A DNA stretch of 64,000 nt from Chloracidobacterium sp. (GTDB lineage: Bacteria > Acidobacteriota > Blastocatellia > Pyrinomonadales > Pyrinomonadaceae). Positions within the stretch are counted from its first letter, which is position 1. Every line of letters starts with the position of its first letter. Shown here in pieces: positions 27,599 through 35,481 of this stretch. The notes beneath the pieces were generated by a model. The model made no database searches. It had not been told where the DNA came from and saw only the letters and a list, made by a program, of their open reading frames with translations. Where the stretch lies: positions 1,364,001-1,428,000 of the forward strand of contig JADJJY010000001.1 of NCBI GenBank assembly GCA_016706275.1. The letters are read 5' to 3'. The translations under genes were made by a program, and so were the position numbers.

Positions 27599-28285
27599 AT
27601 GCGTAAATTCTTGATTTTAAGTTTATTTGTAATGTGTTTCGGCCTGATGGCAGAAAGAATGAATGCCCAAGGCCCGCTCGGCACTATCTTAAAGCGTATG
27701 GACGACCATAATAAGTCGCTACAGACGTTGAAAGCAAAAGTGACGATGGTCAAACTGAACGTTCAGCTAAATATTCCCGATACGAATGTCGGTACGACTC
27801 AGTACATCACGAAGATCGCCGGCAAGGGCAAGATGTATGTCAGGATCGACTGGACACAGCCGGTTCAGGAACAGATGGCCGTGATCGGCGACAGTTACGA
27901 GTTGTATCGTCCGCGTTTAGGTCAAGTCATTTACGGAAAGGTCGACCAGTCAAAAGGTTCCCCTGCCGTTGGTGGAGCCTTGGGATTTATGAACATGTCC
28001 AAGGACCAGCTAAAAGCCAATTATGATGTGATTTACATTGGCGAAGAAAGTATATCTGGCGGAACCAAGACATGGCATTTGCAGTTGACGCCAAAAACTA
28101 AGACAAGTTACAAGCTTGCGGAACTTTGGGTGGATGGTAACGGGATGCCTCTGCAGGCGAAAATTACCGAACAGAATAACGATACGACGACCGTTCTGTT
28201 GTCGGGGCTGGAAAAAAATACAAAGATCGACACCAAGGTCTTTTCGCTTAGCTATCCGAGTTCAGTCAAAAAGATAAAGGCGTAA
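27599..28285 (+). CDS. LolA-like outer-membrane lipoprotein carrier protein
   Basis: This 228-residue protein has a signal peptide (LILSLFVMCFGLMAERMNAQ). The mature sequence contains the LolA-type start ILKRMDDHNKSLQTLKAKVTM, then alternating strands with MYVRIDWTQPVQEQMAVIGD, YELYRPRLGQVIYGKVD and the closing LTPKTKTSYKLAELWVDGNGMPLQAKIT. LolA ferries lipoproteins across the periplasm. The ATG at 27599 was chosen because it begins the signal peptide; an upstream TTG would add 8 residues. A strong terminator follows, so it is the last gene of this unit. Confidence 0.82.
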   Translation: MRKFLILSLFVMCFGLMAERMNAQGPLGTILKRMDDHNKSLQTLKAKVTMVKLNVQLNIPDTNVGTTQYITKIAGKGKMYVRIDWTQPVQEQMAVIGDSYELYRPRLGQVIYGKVDQSKGSPAVGGALGFMNMSKDQLKANYDVIYIGEESISGGTKTWHLQLTPKTKTSYKLAELWVDGNGMPLQAKITEQNNDTTTVLLSGLEKNTKIDTKVFSLSYPSSVKKIKA

Positions 28286-28308
28286 GTTACGCTTTATAAA
28301 TTGAAAAT

Positions 28309-28341
28309 GCCCCGGCTGATCTATTCCAGCCGGGGCTTTTT
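28309..28341 (+). terminator. Intrinsic terminator after the LolA-like gene
   Basis: A 10-bp perfect stem (GCCCCGGCTG / CAGCCGGGGC), an 8-nt loop and a run of five T lie 23 nt after the stop codon. Confidence 0.92.
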
Positions 28342-28342
28342 G

Positions 28343-28418
28343 GTCAGAACCGAAAGCAGTGGCGACCGGGTTTTGCAATCGTTGTAAAGAATCAGCGACT
28401 ACCGCTCGCGGTTCTGAC
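28343..28418. repeat. Dispersed inverted repeat (gtcagaaccg ... cggttctgac)
   Basis: Arms of 24 bp (28343-28366 and 28395-28418) are inverted with a few mismatches around a 28-bp spacer. A single related arm occurs at 6531-6554. It lies between a terminator and a -10-like hexamer, so it is probably a non-coding dispersed element. Confidence 0.7.
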
Positions 28419-28422
28419 ACGA

Positions 28423-28428
28423 TATAAT
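28423..28428 (+). promoter_or_regulatory. -10-like TATAAT abutting the radical SAM start
   Basis: A perfect TATAAT ends 8 nt before the ATG. If used, transcription would begin at or within about 2 nt of the start codon, giving a leaderless mRNA; no Shine-Dalgarno is seen. No clear -35 hexamer is present. Confidence 0.4.
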
Positions 28429-28436
28429 ATTCTCTT

Positions 28437-29459
28437 ATGCCAAAGGCAAGCAGTTTTAGCAGATTTACACGCGGTGTTAAGCACACCATCAAGGCTTTTG
28501 CCTCGACCAAGCACCCGGTTCTCGTGCACATTGTGCCGATGCGGCGGTGCAATTTGGCCTGTACGTACTGCAACGAATACGACAAAACGAGCGATCCGGT
28601 GCCGATCGATGTAATGCTTGAGCGTATCGATAAGCTTGCCGAATTTGGCACGTCGGTTGTCACCATCTCCGGCGGCGAACCGATGATGCACCCTGAGATA
28701 TTTGAGATCATCGCCCGCATCCGTCATCACGGCATGATCGCCGGCTTGATATCGAACGGCTATTATTTCCAGCCCGAAAAGGTCAAAAAGCTCAACGAAG
28801 CCGGCCTCGATTATCTACAGATATCGATCGACAACGTAACGCCGGACGACGTTTCTAAAAAGAGCCTCAAGGTTCTCGATGCCAAGCTCGTCAACCTTCG
28901 CGACTACGCCAAATTTAAGGTAAACATCAACTCGGTCGTCGGCGGCGGTGTTGCAAACCCCGAGGAAGCCCTGATCATCGCAAACCGTGCCCGTGAGCTT
29001 GGGTTCTCGTCGACTGTCGGTGTTATCCATGACGGTGACGGTCTGAATAAAGGACTGACCGATCGCGAAAAGGAAGTTTATAAAGAGATCAAGGATAAAG
29101 GTGCCCGCAGCTACGCGCGATGGAACTGGTTTCAGGACGATCTGGTCGAGGGCAAAGAGCACGTCTGGAAATGCCGTGCCGGTTCGCGGTATCTATATAT
29201 TGACGAAGGCGGTATCGTGAGCTGGTGTTCGCAGCAACGCGGCACTCCCGGCATACCTTTGCTCGATTATACCCACGCCGACATGCATCGCGAATACAAC
29301 ACCGAAAAATGGTGTGCCCCAACCTGCACCATCCAATGCGTTCACCAAACCGCGCTCCTCGACGCGTGGCGTGACCCGCAGATCTCGCCCGCCGAATATA
29401 TCAAGAAAAACGGCGGACTGAAAAAAGAGACCGTTGCGCAGGTGTTGAGTTCGGAATAA
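28437..29459 (+). CDS. Radical SAM protein with a SPASM/twitch-like C-terminal Cys cluster
   Basis: This 340-residue enzyme has the radical SAM motif CNLACTYC near residue 39, preceded by VHIVPMRR, and the SAM-contacting TISGGEPMMHPE. The C-terminal third has several conserved-looking cysteines (WKCRAGSRY, WCSQQRG, WCAPTCTIQCVHQ) that could bind one or two auxiliary Fe-S clusters. The reaction is unknown. It is followed with a 1-nt overlap (TAATG) by an NTF2-like protein and then a VIT1-type transporter, so the three are probably coupled. Confidence 0.85.
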   Translation: MPKASSFSRFTRGVKHTIKAFASTKHPVLVHIVPMRRCNLACTYCNEYDKTSDPVPIDVMLERIDKLAEFGTSVVTISGGEPMMHPEIFEIIARIRHHGMIAGLISNGYYFQPEKVKKLNEAGLDYLQISIDNVTPDDVSKKSLKVLDAKLVNLRDYAKFKVNINSVVGGGVANPEEALIIANRARELGFSSTVGVIHDGDGLNKGLTDREKEVYKEIKDKGARSYARWNWFQDDLVEGKEHVWKCRAGSRYLYIDEGGIVSWCSQQRGTPGIPLLDYTHADMHREYNTEKWCAPTCTIQCVHQTALLDAWRDPQISPAEYIKKNGGLKKETVAQVLSSE

Positions 29460-29851
29460 TGGATACTTCGAATAACCCAATTGCGGCTTGGCACCAAATC
29501 GTCGAACAGCGTGACATGTCCGGTTTGTCAGACATCCTCGCCGCCGATGTCATTTTCCACTCGCCCGTTATCCACACACCACAAGTCGGAAAGGCTCTGA
29601 CCATAATGTATCTGTCGGCGGCTGCGGGTCTTTTGCTAAACGGCACGTTCCGCTATGTCCGCGAAGTGGTCGGCCCGGAGGATGCGGTTCTCGAATTTGT
29701 TTTGGAGATCGACGGTATCATGATAAACGGCGTTGACCTGATCAAATGGAACGCCGACGGAAAAATAATCGAATTTAAGGTTATGATCCGTCCGCTCAAA
29801 GCCATAGACACGATCCGTCAAAAAATGGCTGAAATGACACAAAAAATATGA
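29459..29851 (+). CDS. NTF2/SnoaL-like domain protein
   Basis: This 130-residue cytoplasmic protein has the pattern AAWHQIVEQRDMSGLSDILA, then DVIFHSPVI and a later DLIKWNADGKIIEFKVMIRP, typical of SnoaL-like cone folds that act as small isomerases or ligand-binding proteins. The start overlaps the radical SAM stop by one base and the end overlaps the next gene by four. Substrate is unknown; a link to the radical SAM product is inferred from coupling. Confidence 0.78.
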   Translation: MDTSNNPIAAWHQIVEQRDMSGLSDILAADVIFHSPVIHTPQVGKALTIMYLSAAAGLLLNGTFRYVREVVGPEDAVLEFVLEIDGIMINGVDLIKWNADGKIIEFKVMIRPLKAIDTIRQKMAEMTQKI

Positions 29852-30537
29852 GTCATCGCGAACATCATCGTACAGATCGGGTCGGCTGGCTTAGAGCTGC
29901 CGTTCTCGGAGCAAATGACGGCATTGTTTCGACCGCGAGCCTCATAATTGGTGTTGCCGCGGCAAAGGCTGAACATAGTGAGATACTCGTCGCGGGCGTC
30001 GCCGGACTGGTCGCCGGAGCGATGTCGATGGCCGCTGGTGAGTATGTTTCCGTTCACTCCCAAGCCGACACTGAGAAAGCCGATCTTGAGCGTGAGAGGA
30101 AAGAATTGGCACTGAGCCCTGAGCACGAGCTTGAAGAGCTGAGGGGTATCTACGTTGATCGCGGACTCGATGAGGAGTTAGCTCTTGAGGTGGCAAAACA
30201 GCTCACGGCCCACGATGCTCTAGGTGCACACGCCCGCGACGAGCTTGGCATTTCATCGGTAATGAGTGCCCGTCCTGTTCAAGCTGCCGTTTTTTCGGCG
30301 GTTAGTTTTGCAGTCGGGGCTTCGCTGCCGCTACTAGTCACAGCATTGTTGGCGGGCTCAATGATGATCCCAGTCGTTGCCATAAGTTCTTTGGCTTTCC
30401 TCGCGTTATTAGGCGGTGTCGCGGCCCGTGCCGGCGGGGCAAGCGTCCTCACAGGGTCGCTTCGAGTCCTGTTTTGGGGAGCGATGGCGATGGGAGCTAC
30501 CGCCCTTGTTGGAAAACTATTTGGAACAGTGGTTTAG
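29848..30537 (+). CDS. VIT1/CCC1 family metal (Fe2+/Mn2+) transporter
   Basis: This 229-residue membrane protein begins with the family motif GWLRAAVLGANDGIVSTASL. The first helical pair (to about 65, AGAMSMAAGEYVSVHSQ) is followed by a Glu-rich cytoplasmic helical hairpin (about 70-130; ERERKELALSPEHELEEL) that forms the metal-binding domain, then three hydrophobic helices. It is predicted to move divalent iron or manganese. It overlaps the convergent pyk by 4 nt (TTAG). Confidence 0.88.
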   Translation: MSHREHHRTDRVGWLRAAVLGANDGIVSTASLIIGVAAAKAEHSEILVAGVAGLVAGAMSMAAGEYVSVHSQADTEKADLERERKELALSPEHELEELRGIYVDRGLDEELALEVAKQLTAHDALGAHARDELGISSVMSARPVQAAVFSAVSFAVGASLPLLVTALLAGSMMIPVVAISSLAFLALLGGVAARAGGASVLTGSLRVLFWGAMAMGATALVGKLFGTVV

Positions 30538-31982
30538 CGTTTGGGAACCTTTTCACCGATCGACCAGACGATCACCGAGCTCGACAATCCCAATCCCGAC
30601 AGGCGTCCCACCATCATTATCAATGTTTCTCCGGCAATGACAGACCCCGCGTCTATCAGCGTTTTCTCGCCGATCTTTAACATTTCGCGTGTCGAATTAC
30701 GCGGTTCGTGGACAAATGGGTGAACTCCCCAGATCAAAGCAAGCTGATTACAAGCGTCGAACGAAGTAGTCAGTGCAAACGTCTGCAAGCCCGACCGTAC
30801 GGTAGATAGTCGCCGTGCCATCAAGCCCGACTCGGTAAAAACAGCGACCTTTTCGGTTTGCATTTCTTTGGCGGCATAAGCTGCCGCTTTGCATAAAGCT
30901 TGGCTCGTCCGACGCGAAGGCGGCTGTGAAAATTTGGCCGGTTTTTTTAACTGGTCCGCTTTGATCGTCTCAGCCGAATCGATAATACGTCCCATCGTCT
31001 TGATCGCCTCAACGGGGTATTTACCGCTCGCGGTCTCTGCGGATAGCATCACCGCGTCCGTGCCGTCCCATACGGCATTCGCCACGTCCGAAGCCTCGGC
31101 ACGGGTCGGGAATGGATTTACGATCATCGATTGCAGCATCTGCGTCGCCGTGATGACAAATCTATCCTTAGCAACCGCCAGCTCGATGATCCGTTTTTGA
31201 TAGACAGGCACTAGCTCGACGCTCGTCTCGACGCCGAGGTCGCCTCGAGCTACCATGACGCCGTCTGTCTCGGCGAGAATATCGATCAGATTTTCGATCG
31301 CCTCGGCTTTTTCGATCTTGGCGACCAGCAAGGCACGGCCAAGCTTTCGTTTGTTGAGTTTTTTGATGAGGTCCTTGACCTCTTTGCAATCGGCGGCGGT
31401 CCGGACAAATGAAAGAGCAATATAATCGACATTTTGCTCCATAGCCCAGATGAGATCGGCGTGGTCTTTTTCGGTCAGCGAAGGTATCGGGAGCGAAGTA
31501 TTGGGTAGATTGATACCCTTGCGTTCGCCAAGCAGACCGCCGATGACGACACGGCAAATAATGTCCGTCGGCGTTACGCTCTCCACGACTAGCTCGATAG
31601 CACCGTCGTCAACTAATATCCTTGCTCCGGCCGAGACCACCGATGGTAGGTCGGCGTAGTTGGTCGAAACTTCTTTGTCATCGCCGACAACCTCGCGGTT
31701 TGTCATCACGAACTGCTGCCCGGCTTTCAAAACAATCGGAATTCCGTCCTTTAACCCACGCGTACGGATCTTTGGCCCCGACAGATCGACGAGTATTGCG
31801 ATCGGGCGATCCAGTGCCGTAGCCGCCTCGCGGGCGATCTTGATGGTCGCAGAGTGCTCTTCCTGAGTGCCGTGGGACATGTTGATGCGCACCGCATTGA
31901 GGCCGGCGGCCAGCATTTCGTCAATGACCAATCTGGTGTTTGACGCGGGGCCTAGTGTGGCAAGGATCTTTGCTTTTCGCAT
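30534..31982 (-). CDS. pyk: Pyruvate kinase
   Basis: This 482-residue glycolytic enzyme converts phosphoenolpyruvate and ADP to pyruvate and ATP. Landmarks are KILATLGPASN, AVRINMSHGT, IDYIALSF-like VDYIALSFVRTAADC, the active-site KIEKAEAIENL, GVMVARGDLGVE and TATQMLQSM. The C-terminal allosteric domain is present. An in-gap heptad palindrome separates it from the upstream GH15 gene. eno and a phosphoglycerate mutase homologue lie within 11 kb. Confidence 0.96.
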   Translation of the reverse strand: MRKAKILATLGPASNTRLVIDEMLAAGLNAVRINMSHGTQEEHSATIKIAREAATALDRPIAILVDLSGPKIRTRGLKDGIPIVLKAGQQFVMTNREVVGDDKEVSTNYADLPSVVSAGARILVDDGAIELVVESVTPTDIICRVVIGGLLGERKGINLPNTSLPIPSLTEKDHADLIWAMEQNVDYIALSFVRTAADCKEVKDLIKKLNKRKLGRALLVAKIEKAEAIENLIDILAETDGVMVARGDLGVETSVELVPVYQKRIIELAVAKDRFVITATQMLQSMIVNPFPTRAEASDVANAVWDGTDAVMLSAETASGKYPVEAIKTMGRIIDSAETIKADQLKKPAKFSQPPSRRTSQALCKAAAYAAKEMQTEKVAVFTESGLMARRLSTVRSGLQTFALTTSFDACNQLALIWGVHPFVHEPRNSTREMLKIGEKTLIDAGSVIAGETLIMMVGRLSGLGLSSSVIVWSIGEKVPKR

Positions 31983-32024
31983 AAATTAAGATTCTAACGC
32001 AAAGTCATAAAGAATTGGGAATTC

Positions 32025-32106
32025 GCCACAGATATACACAGATAAACACTGATAAGAACAGATCGTTTTCAGAATATGATCTGTGTCAATCTGTGTTTAT
32101 CTGTGG
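32025..32106. repeat. Inverted heptad element between GH15 and pyk
   Basis: Arm 1 (32025-32064) and arm 2 (32078-32106) are inverted copies based on cacagat/acacaga units; the outer ccacagat / atctgtgg ends pair exactly. It fills most of the 135-bp gap. It could act as a terminator of the GH15 transcript, but no T-run follows. Confidence 0.8.
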
Positions 32107-32117
32107 TAAAAAACGCT

Positions 32118-34061
32118 TCACAAACCTTTTAGTTTATCTAGATAGCCATGAACCGTAGCGACAAATGTCGAGTGCGACCACGTCAGCGGCGAAACTGAAA
32201 TGGGTTCACCGGTCAGCGGATCGATCTGCTCGGCCAAAACGCCGGACGGCAACGCCCGTTTGGCCGTCCATTCAAGAATGTCTAAAGCAGGTTTAAGCTC
32301 TTCAGTGGTTTTCGCGATCGCGATGTAATATTCGGCAAGCCAAAGGGTGCAAATAAACCAGGGGTTACCTGTCACATCTTCTGAGACTCGCATATAACCG
32401 TCGTTCTCAAACCGGGCAACGCCGCCAAATTCTGTCGTTAGAAGCAAATTGTCCTTGATCGCCTGCATGGTGCCAGCGACCATCGCATCGTCTGCCGCAA
32501 AGCAATCAAAATAAAATACAGCAAAAAGCGAAGCGTCAACGGTAGTGTCAGGCGTCAGAACATCGCCGCCATTTGATTGCAGCGAACGCAAAAAACGTCC
32601 GAGCTCGACACTGTAGAGTTGCGTTCTCATCGCCTCGACGATCTCGTCAGCGGCTTTGGAATATTTTGCAGCTTTGTCAGAGTCTTTAAAAAGCTCAGCA
32701 AAGTTCGCCGCCGCACGAAGTCCGGCAACGCCCGTCGCGCAAGTGAAAGTATGCACACCAAGCCGGTCTTCCCACAAGTTCCAGCTTGGTTCTGGCAGCT
32801 TGGTTTCGGCATCGCGAAACTGCTCAAGAAAATCCGAGCACGGAACGATCATTGATCCATACAATTTCTTGACGAATTCGACATCGCCTTCTTTCTCGAA
32901 ATGTCGCCACAATGCCCACAAAACCAGCGCCGTTTCGTCCTCTTGAATCGGGACCATCGCGACCTTACGGTAATTATCCCAACGAGGGTGCCAACTCGAC
33001 CCGAGCGTACCGTCCGGATTGTATTTTTGGAAAAAGTAACCGTTTGGGTGCATGCACCGCTCGCAAAATTCAAAAAATTTGCGGCTTATATCGGGATAGC
33101 CCGCACAGTCGAGTGCATTTGCCACAAACGAGCCGTCTCGCATCCATGAATAGCTGTAATTGTCCGTCGCCCGTTCCGTCACGTCAGAATCGTTGGCCGC
33201 GATGATCGCTCCACCGTGGTCGATCTGTGTACGGATCATCAATAGGCTGCGTTTATAGAACCGGACGAGGTCTTCGGAAAGATCGCCGAGATCCGTCCCG
33301 TTTTTGTTCACCCACTCTCGCCAGTAATACTCGGTTTCGCCAAAATACTTTTCCGGCCCGCGTTCAAGTGCGTGACTGTTTAGTTGGTCGACCTCGTTTT
33401 GCGAAGCTCCGGCAGCGATCCAGTAATAGAATGCGTGCGAAACGCTGGCATCGAGTTTGAAATTAACACCGATCGTCGAATCGACCGAGCCCTCGGTTAT
33501 CGGCCCGTTTGCGAGATCACCGTCCTCGGCGTCACGCCACGTGCCCTCGTTATTTCGAAACGCCTTTCGCCCGGTAGCAAACGAATCGAACGAGGGCTGG
33601 GTATTGATAAGAAAGTAACGGTGTTTTTTGTAGTGAATTATCGCTCCGTTATCAGGATCGAAAAACGCGGTGTCGCCGACCTTGTTTTCGTAAATGCGAA
33701 AATCCTGATGCAGAAAAACGCGCACTTCACGCGATTTGCCGCTCAGGTCGCGCACGTTTATCCGGCGGAGATAGATGTTCTCGCGGCCCGCAACCGTATC
33801 GCTGCACACCAACTCTACGGCTAGTTTGTCGTTGATTAATGTGACGTTTGTGACGAGCGTACCGGGCAGATAATGCAGATCGCGATTCCAACCGTCTTCG
33901 AAAACCCAAGAAAACACGCCATCTATCCAAATGCCAAAACGAAACGGGAACCCTTCGGTATGGTTTTCCTGGCCGACGTGAGGAAAGTAAATGTCGCGTA
34001 TCTGGTATTTATCGTCAAAAGTTACAAGCAAGTTGCCGTTGCCGACAGGTATGTCTCTCAT
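32118..34061 (-). CDS. Glycoside hydrolase family 15 protein (glucoamylase/trehalase-like)
   Basis: This 647-residue protein lacks a signal peptide, so it is probably cytoplasmic. The N-terminal beta domain begins PVGNGNLLVTFDDKYQIRDI. The (alpha/alpha)6 catalytic domain has YSYSWMRDGSFVANALD, a probable general-acid Glu in IQEDETALVLW (about 375) and a general-base Glu in LAEQIDPLTGEP (about 609), with SPLTWSHS at the end. Typical substrates are alpha-1,4 or 1,6 glucans or trehalose. With glgC in the same window, glycogen turnover is plausible. Confidence 0.9.
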   Translation of the reverse strand: MRDIPVGNGNLLVTFDDKYQIRDIYFPHVGQENHTEGFPFRFGIWIDGVFSWVFEDGWNRDLHYLPGTLVTNVTLINDKLAVELVCSDTVAGRENIYLRRINVRDLSGKSREVRVFLHQDFRIYENKVGDTAFFDPDNGAIIHYKKHRYFLINTQPSFDSFATGRKAFRNNEGTWRDAEDGDLANGPITEGSVDSTIGVNFKLDASVSHAFYYWIAAGASQNEVDQLNSHALERGPEKYFGETEYYWREWVNKNGTDLGDLSEDLVRFYKRSLLMIRTQIDHGGAIIAANDSDVTERATDNYSYSWMRDGSFVANALDCAGYPDISRKFFEFCERCMHPNGYFFQKYNPDGTLGSSWHPRWDNYRKVAMVPIQEDETALVLWALWRHFEKEGDVEFVKKLYGSMIVPCSDFLEQFRDAETKLPEPSWNLWEDRLGVHTFTCATGVAGLRAAANFAELFKDSDKAAKYSKAADEIVEAMRTQLYSVELGRFLRSLQSNGGDVLTPDTTVDASLFAVFYFDCFAADDAMVAGTMQAIKDNLLLTTEFGGVARFENDGYMRVSEDVTGNPWFICTLWLAEYYIAIAKTTEELKPALDILEWTAKRALPSGVLAEQIDPLTGEPISVSPLTWSHSTFVATVHGYLDKLKGL

Positions 34062-34072
34062 ACGATAGCGGC

Positions 34073-34645
34073 CTAATTCGCCTTTAGAGCCTCTTCGACG
34101 GCCGCGTCAAGTTCTTTTTGAATGGCCGCATTAAACCCGATGATCTTCTTAATTATCTTGCCGTTACGGCCAATGATCAGTGTTTGCGGTATGTCGCTGC
34201 GGTCGGAGAAGATAAAGCGGCTCAGCTCATTTTCCGGAAAGGCAATAGGGTAATCGAGCTTGGTCTTTGCGGTAAAGGCCGGTATCTTCGGCAGGTCCTC
34301 AGCACCGCCGACGTTTAGTCCGACGATCACCAGATTTTCGGCGCCGTGCTTTGCCAGCAGCGAATTGAGATGCGGGATCTCCTCGATACAGGGCGGACAA
34401 TACGTCGCCCAAAAATCAAGAATAACTGCTTTCCCTTTGAGATCGCCCAGTTTCTGCACCTTGTCCTCTGCCGTGGTCCAGCTCATCTCGCCCATCGGTT
34501 TTGACGGCGGCATCGGGACGTTGGTTGTTGGACGGTCGTTGATCGAGACGGGCCTGTTCGAAACGGTAATAGGAGCGGCCGCGGGACGGCAACCGTTGGT
34601 TAGTAAAAAGGCTAAAGTTAAAAGACAAAAATAGAACAGTTTCAC
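34073..34645 (-). CDS. TlpA/ResA-like thiol-disulfide oxidoreductase, probable lipoprotein
   Basis: This 190-residue thioredoxin-fold protein has a GTG start and a hydrophobic signal (FCLLTLAFLLTNGC) ending in a possible lipid-attachment Cys19. The active site is DFWATYCPPCIEEIP (Cys83 and Cys86), and the cis-Pro region is DIPQTLIIG. It probably reduces disulfides or apocytochrome c in the periplasm, which would suit the multihaem operon elsewhere in the window. The signal peptide is encoded by 7-nt periodic DNA. It lies 11 nt downstream of... the GH15 start is its next neighbour on the same strand. Confidence 0.85.
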   Translation of the reverse strand: MKLFYFCLLTLAFLLTNGCRPAAAPITVSNRPVSINDRPTTNVPMPPSKPMGEMSWTTAEDKVQKLGDLKGKAVILDFWATYCPPCIEEIPHLNSLLAKHGAENLVIVGLNVGGAEDLPKIPAFTAKTKLDYPIAFPENELSRFIFSDRSDIPQTLIIGRNGKIIKKIIGFNAAIQKELDAAVEEALKAN

Positions 34646-34755
34646 AACGCTATTTTACACAACTTCTCCCAAGATCTGTTTCGCCTTTTAGTTTTTTCTC
34701 TTGCCTTGCCATCCTGAGCCTTTACTTTTACCTTTTTAGTTTTTACTTTTACCTT
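34598..34755. repeat. Inverted heptad element across the TlpA-like signal and the divergent gap
   Basis: Arm 1 (34598-34634) has ttagtaaaaaggctaaagtt-type units and lies inside the TlpA-like gene. Arm 2 (34684-34755) repeats cctttac, ttttacc, tttttag, tttttac, ttttacc. The arms are inverted relative to one another. Arm 2 ends 1 nt before the start codon of the NifU-like gene. Confidence 0.75.
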
Positions 34756-34756
34756 A

Positions 34757-35341
34757 ATGTCATTTTATCCTGCAGCGATCCAAGAGAGGCTGAATCAGCC
34801 GCAAAATGGCGGAAAGATCGACACTGCCAGTGCGTCGGGCAGATCAGCGAGTTTTCTGTGCGGATGTTCGGTTGGGTTTGAGGTCAGGCTGGGCGACGTC
34901 GGCAAAGCGATCGAAATGGTGGCATTTAACAGCAATGGTTGCGGCTACATGATCGCTGCCGCAGATGTTTTGGCGGGAACGCTCAACGGTAAACAGTTGC
35001 GTGATCTCCACAGCCTCGATGGCGACGAACTGTTCGGGTCGGTCGAAAACAAACTCATTCCGTTTCCTGCAGAACGCCGGCAATGCGCGGATGTTTGCAT
35101 CGAGGCCCTGAGGGCGACATTTGCCGATCTTCGGGCAAAGCAGATCGAGGAATTTTCCGGAGAAAAGGCTCTAGTCTGCGCTTGCTTTGGGGTTTTAGAA
35201 GAAACGATCGCCGCACATATCCGCGAAAGGTCGTTGAAAACTACGGATGAGGTGGCCGCGATCTGCAATGCCGGCGTTGGATGCGGCTCGTGCAGGATGC
35301 TGATCCAAGAGATGCTAGACGCTGAAACGGTGATCAGTTGA
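34757..35341 (+). CDS. NifU-like Fe-S scaffold (IscU-type N-domain plus BFD [2Fe-2S] domain)
   Basis: This 194-residue cytoplasmic protein has an N-terminal IscU/NifU_N-like domain with candidate cluster ligands in FLCGCSVGFEV, NSNGCGYMIAA and ERRQCADVCIEAL. The C-terminal BFD-like domain has the four Cys pattern VCACFG ... CNAGVGCGSC. This matches the first two domains of NifU, without the C-terminal Nfu domain. It probably assembles or stores Fe-S clusters, needed by ActB and the radical SAM enzyme. No Shine-Dalgarno is visible because the start abuts a pyrimidine-rich repeat. Confidence 0.8.
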   Translation: MSFYPAAIQERLNQPQNGGKIDTASASGRSASFLCGCSVGFEVRLGDVGKAIEMVAFNSNGCGYMIAAADVLAGTLNGKQLRDLHSLDGDELFGSVENKLIPFPAERRQCADVCIEALRATFADLRAKQIEEFSGEKALVCACFGVLEETIAAHIRERSLKTTDEVAAICNAGVGCGSCRMLIQEMLDAETVIS

Positions 35342-35375
35342 ATTGAAGTACATAACCGTCGAATAGGTTCTATGC

Positions 35376-35381
35376 TATAAT
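35376..35381 (+). promoter_or_regulatory. -10-like TATAAT in the leader of the CorC-like gene
   Basis: A perfect TATAAT lies about 100 nt before the start; no convincing -35. Between them, GCCCG / CGGGC form a short stem followed by an AAGGAG not placed at the chosen start. The 140-bp gap holds no ORF. Confidence 0.35.
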
Positions 35382-35481
35382 TTTCAACATTCGCCCGCCT
35401 AGTTCGGGCAAAAATGCTTTTAAGGAGATCGATCGAGGGCGGACATCAGTTGGCCCAATAACCCAATTTTTCGAATCCGTA

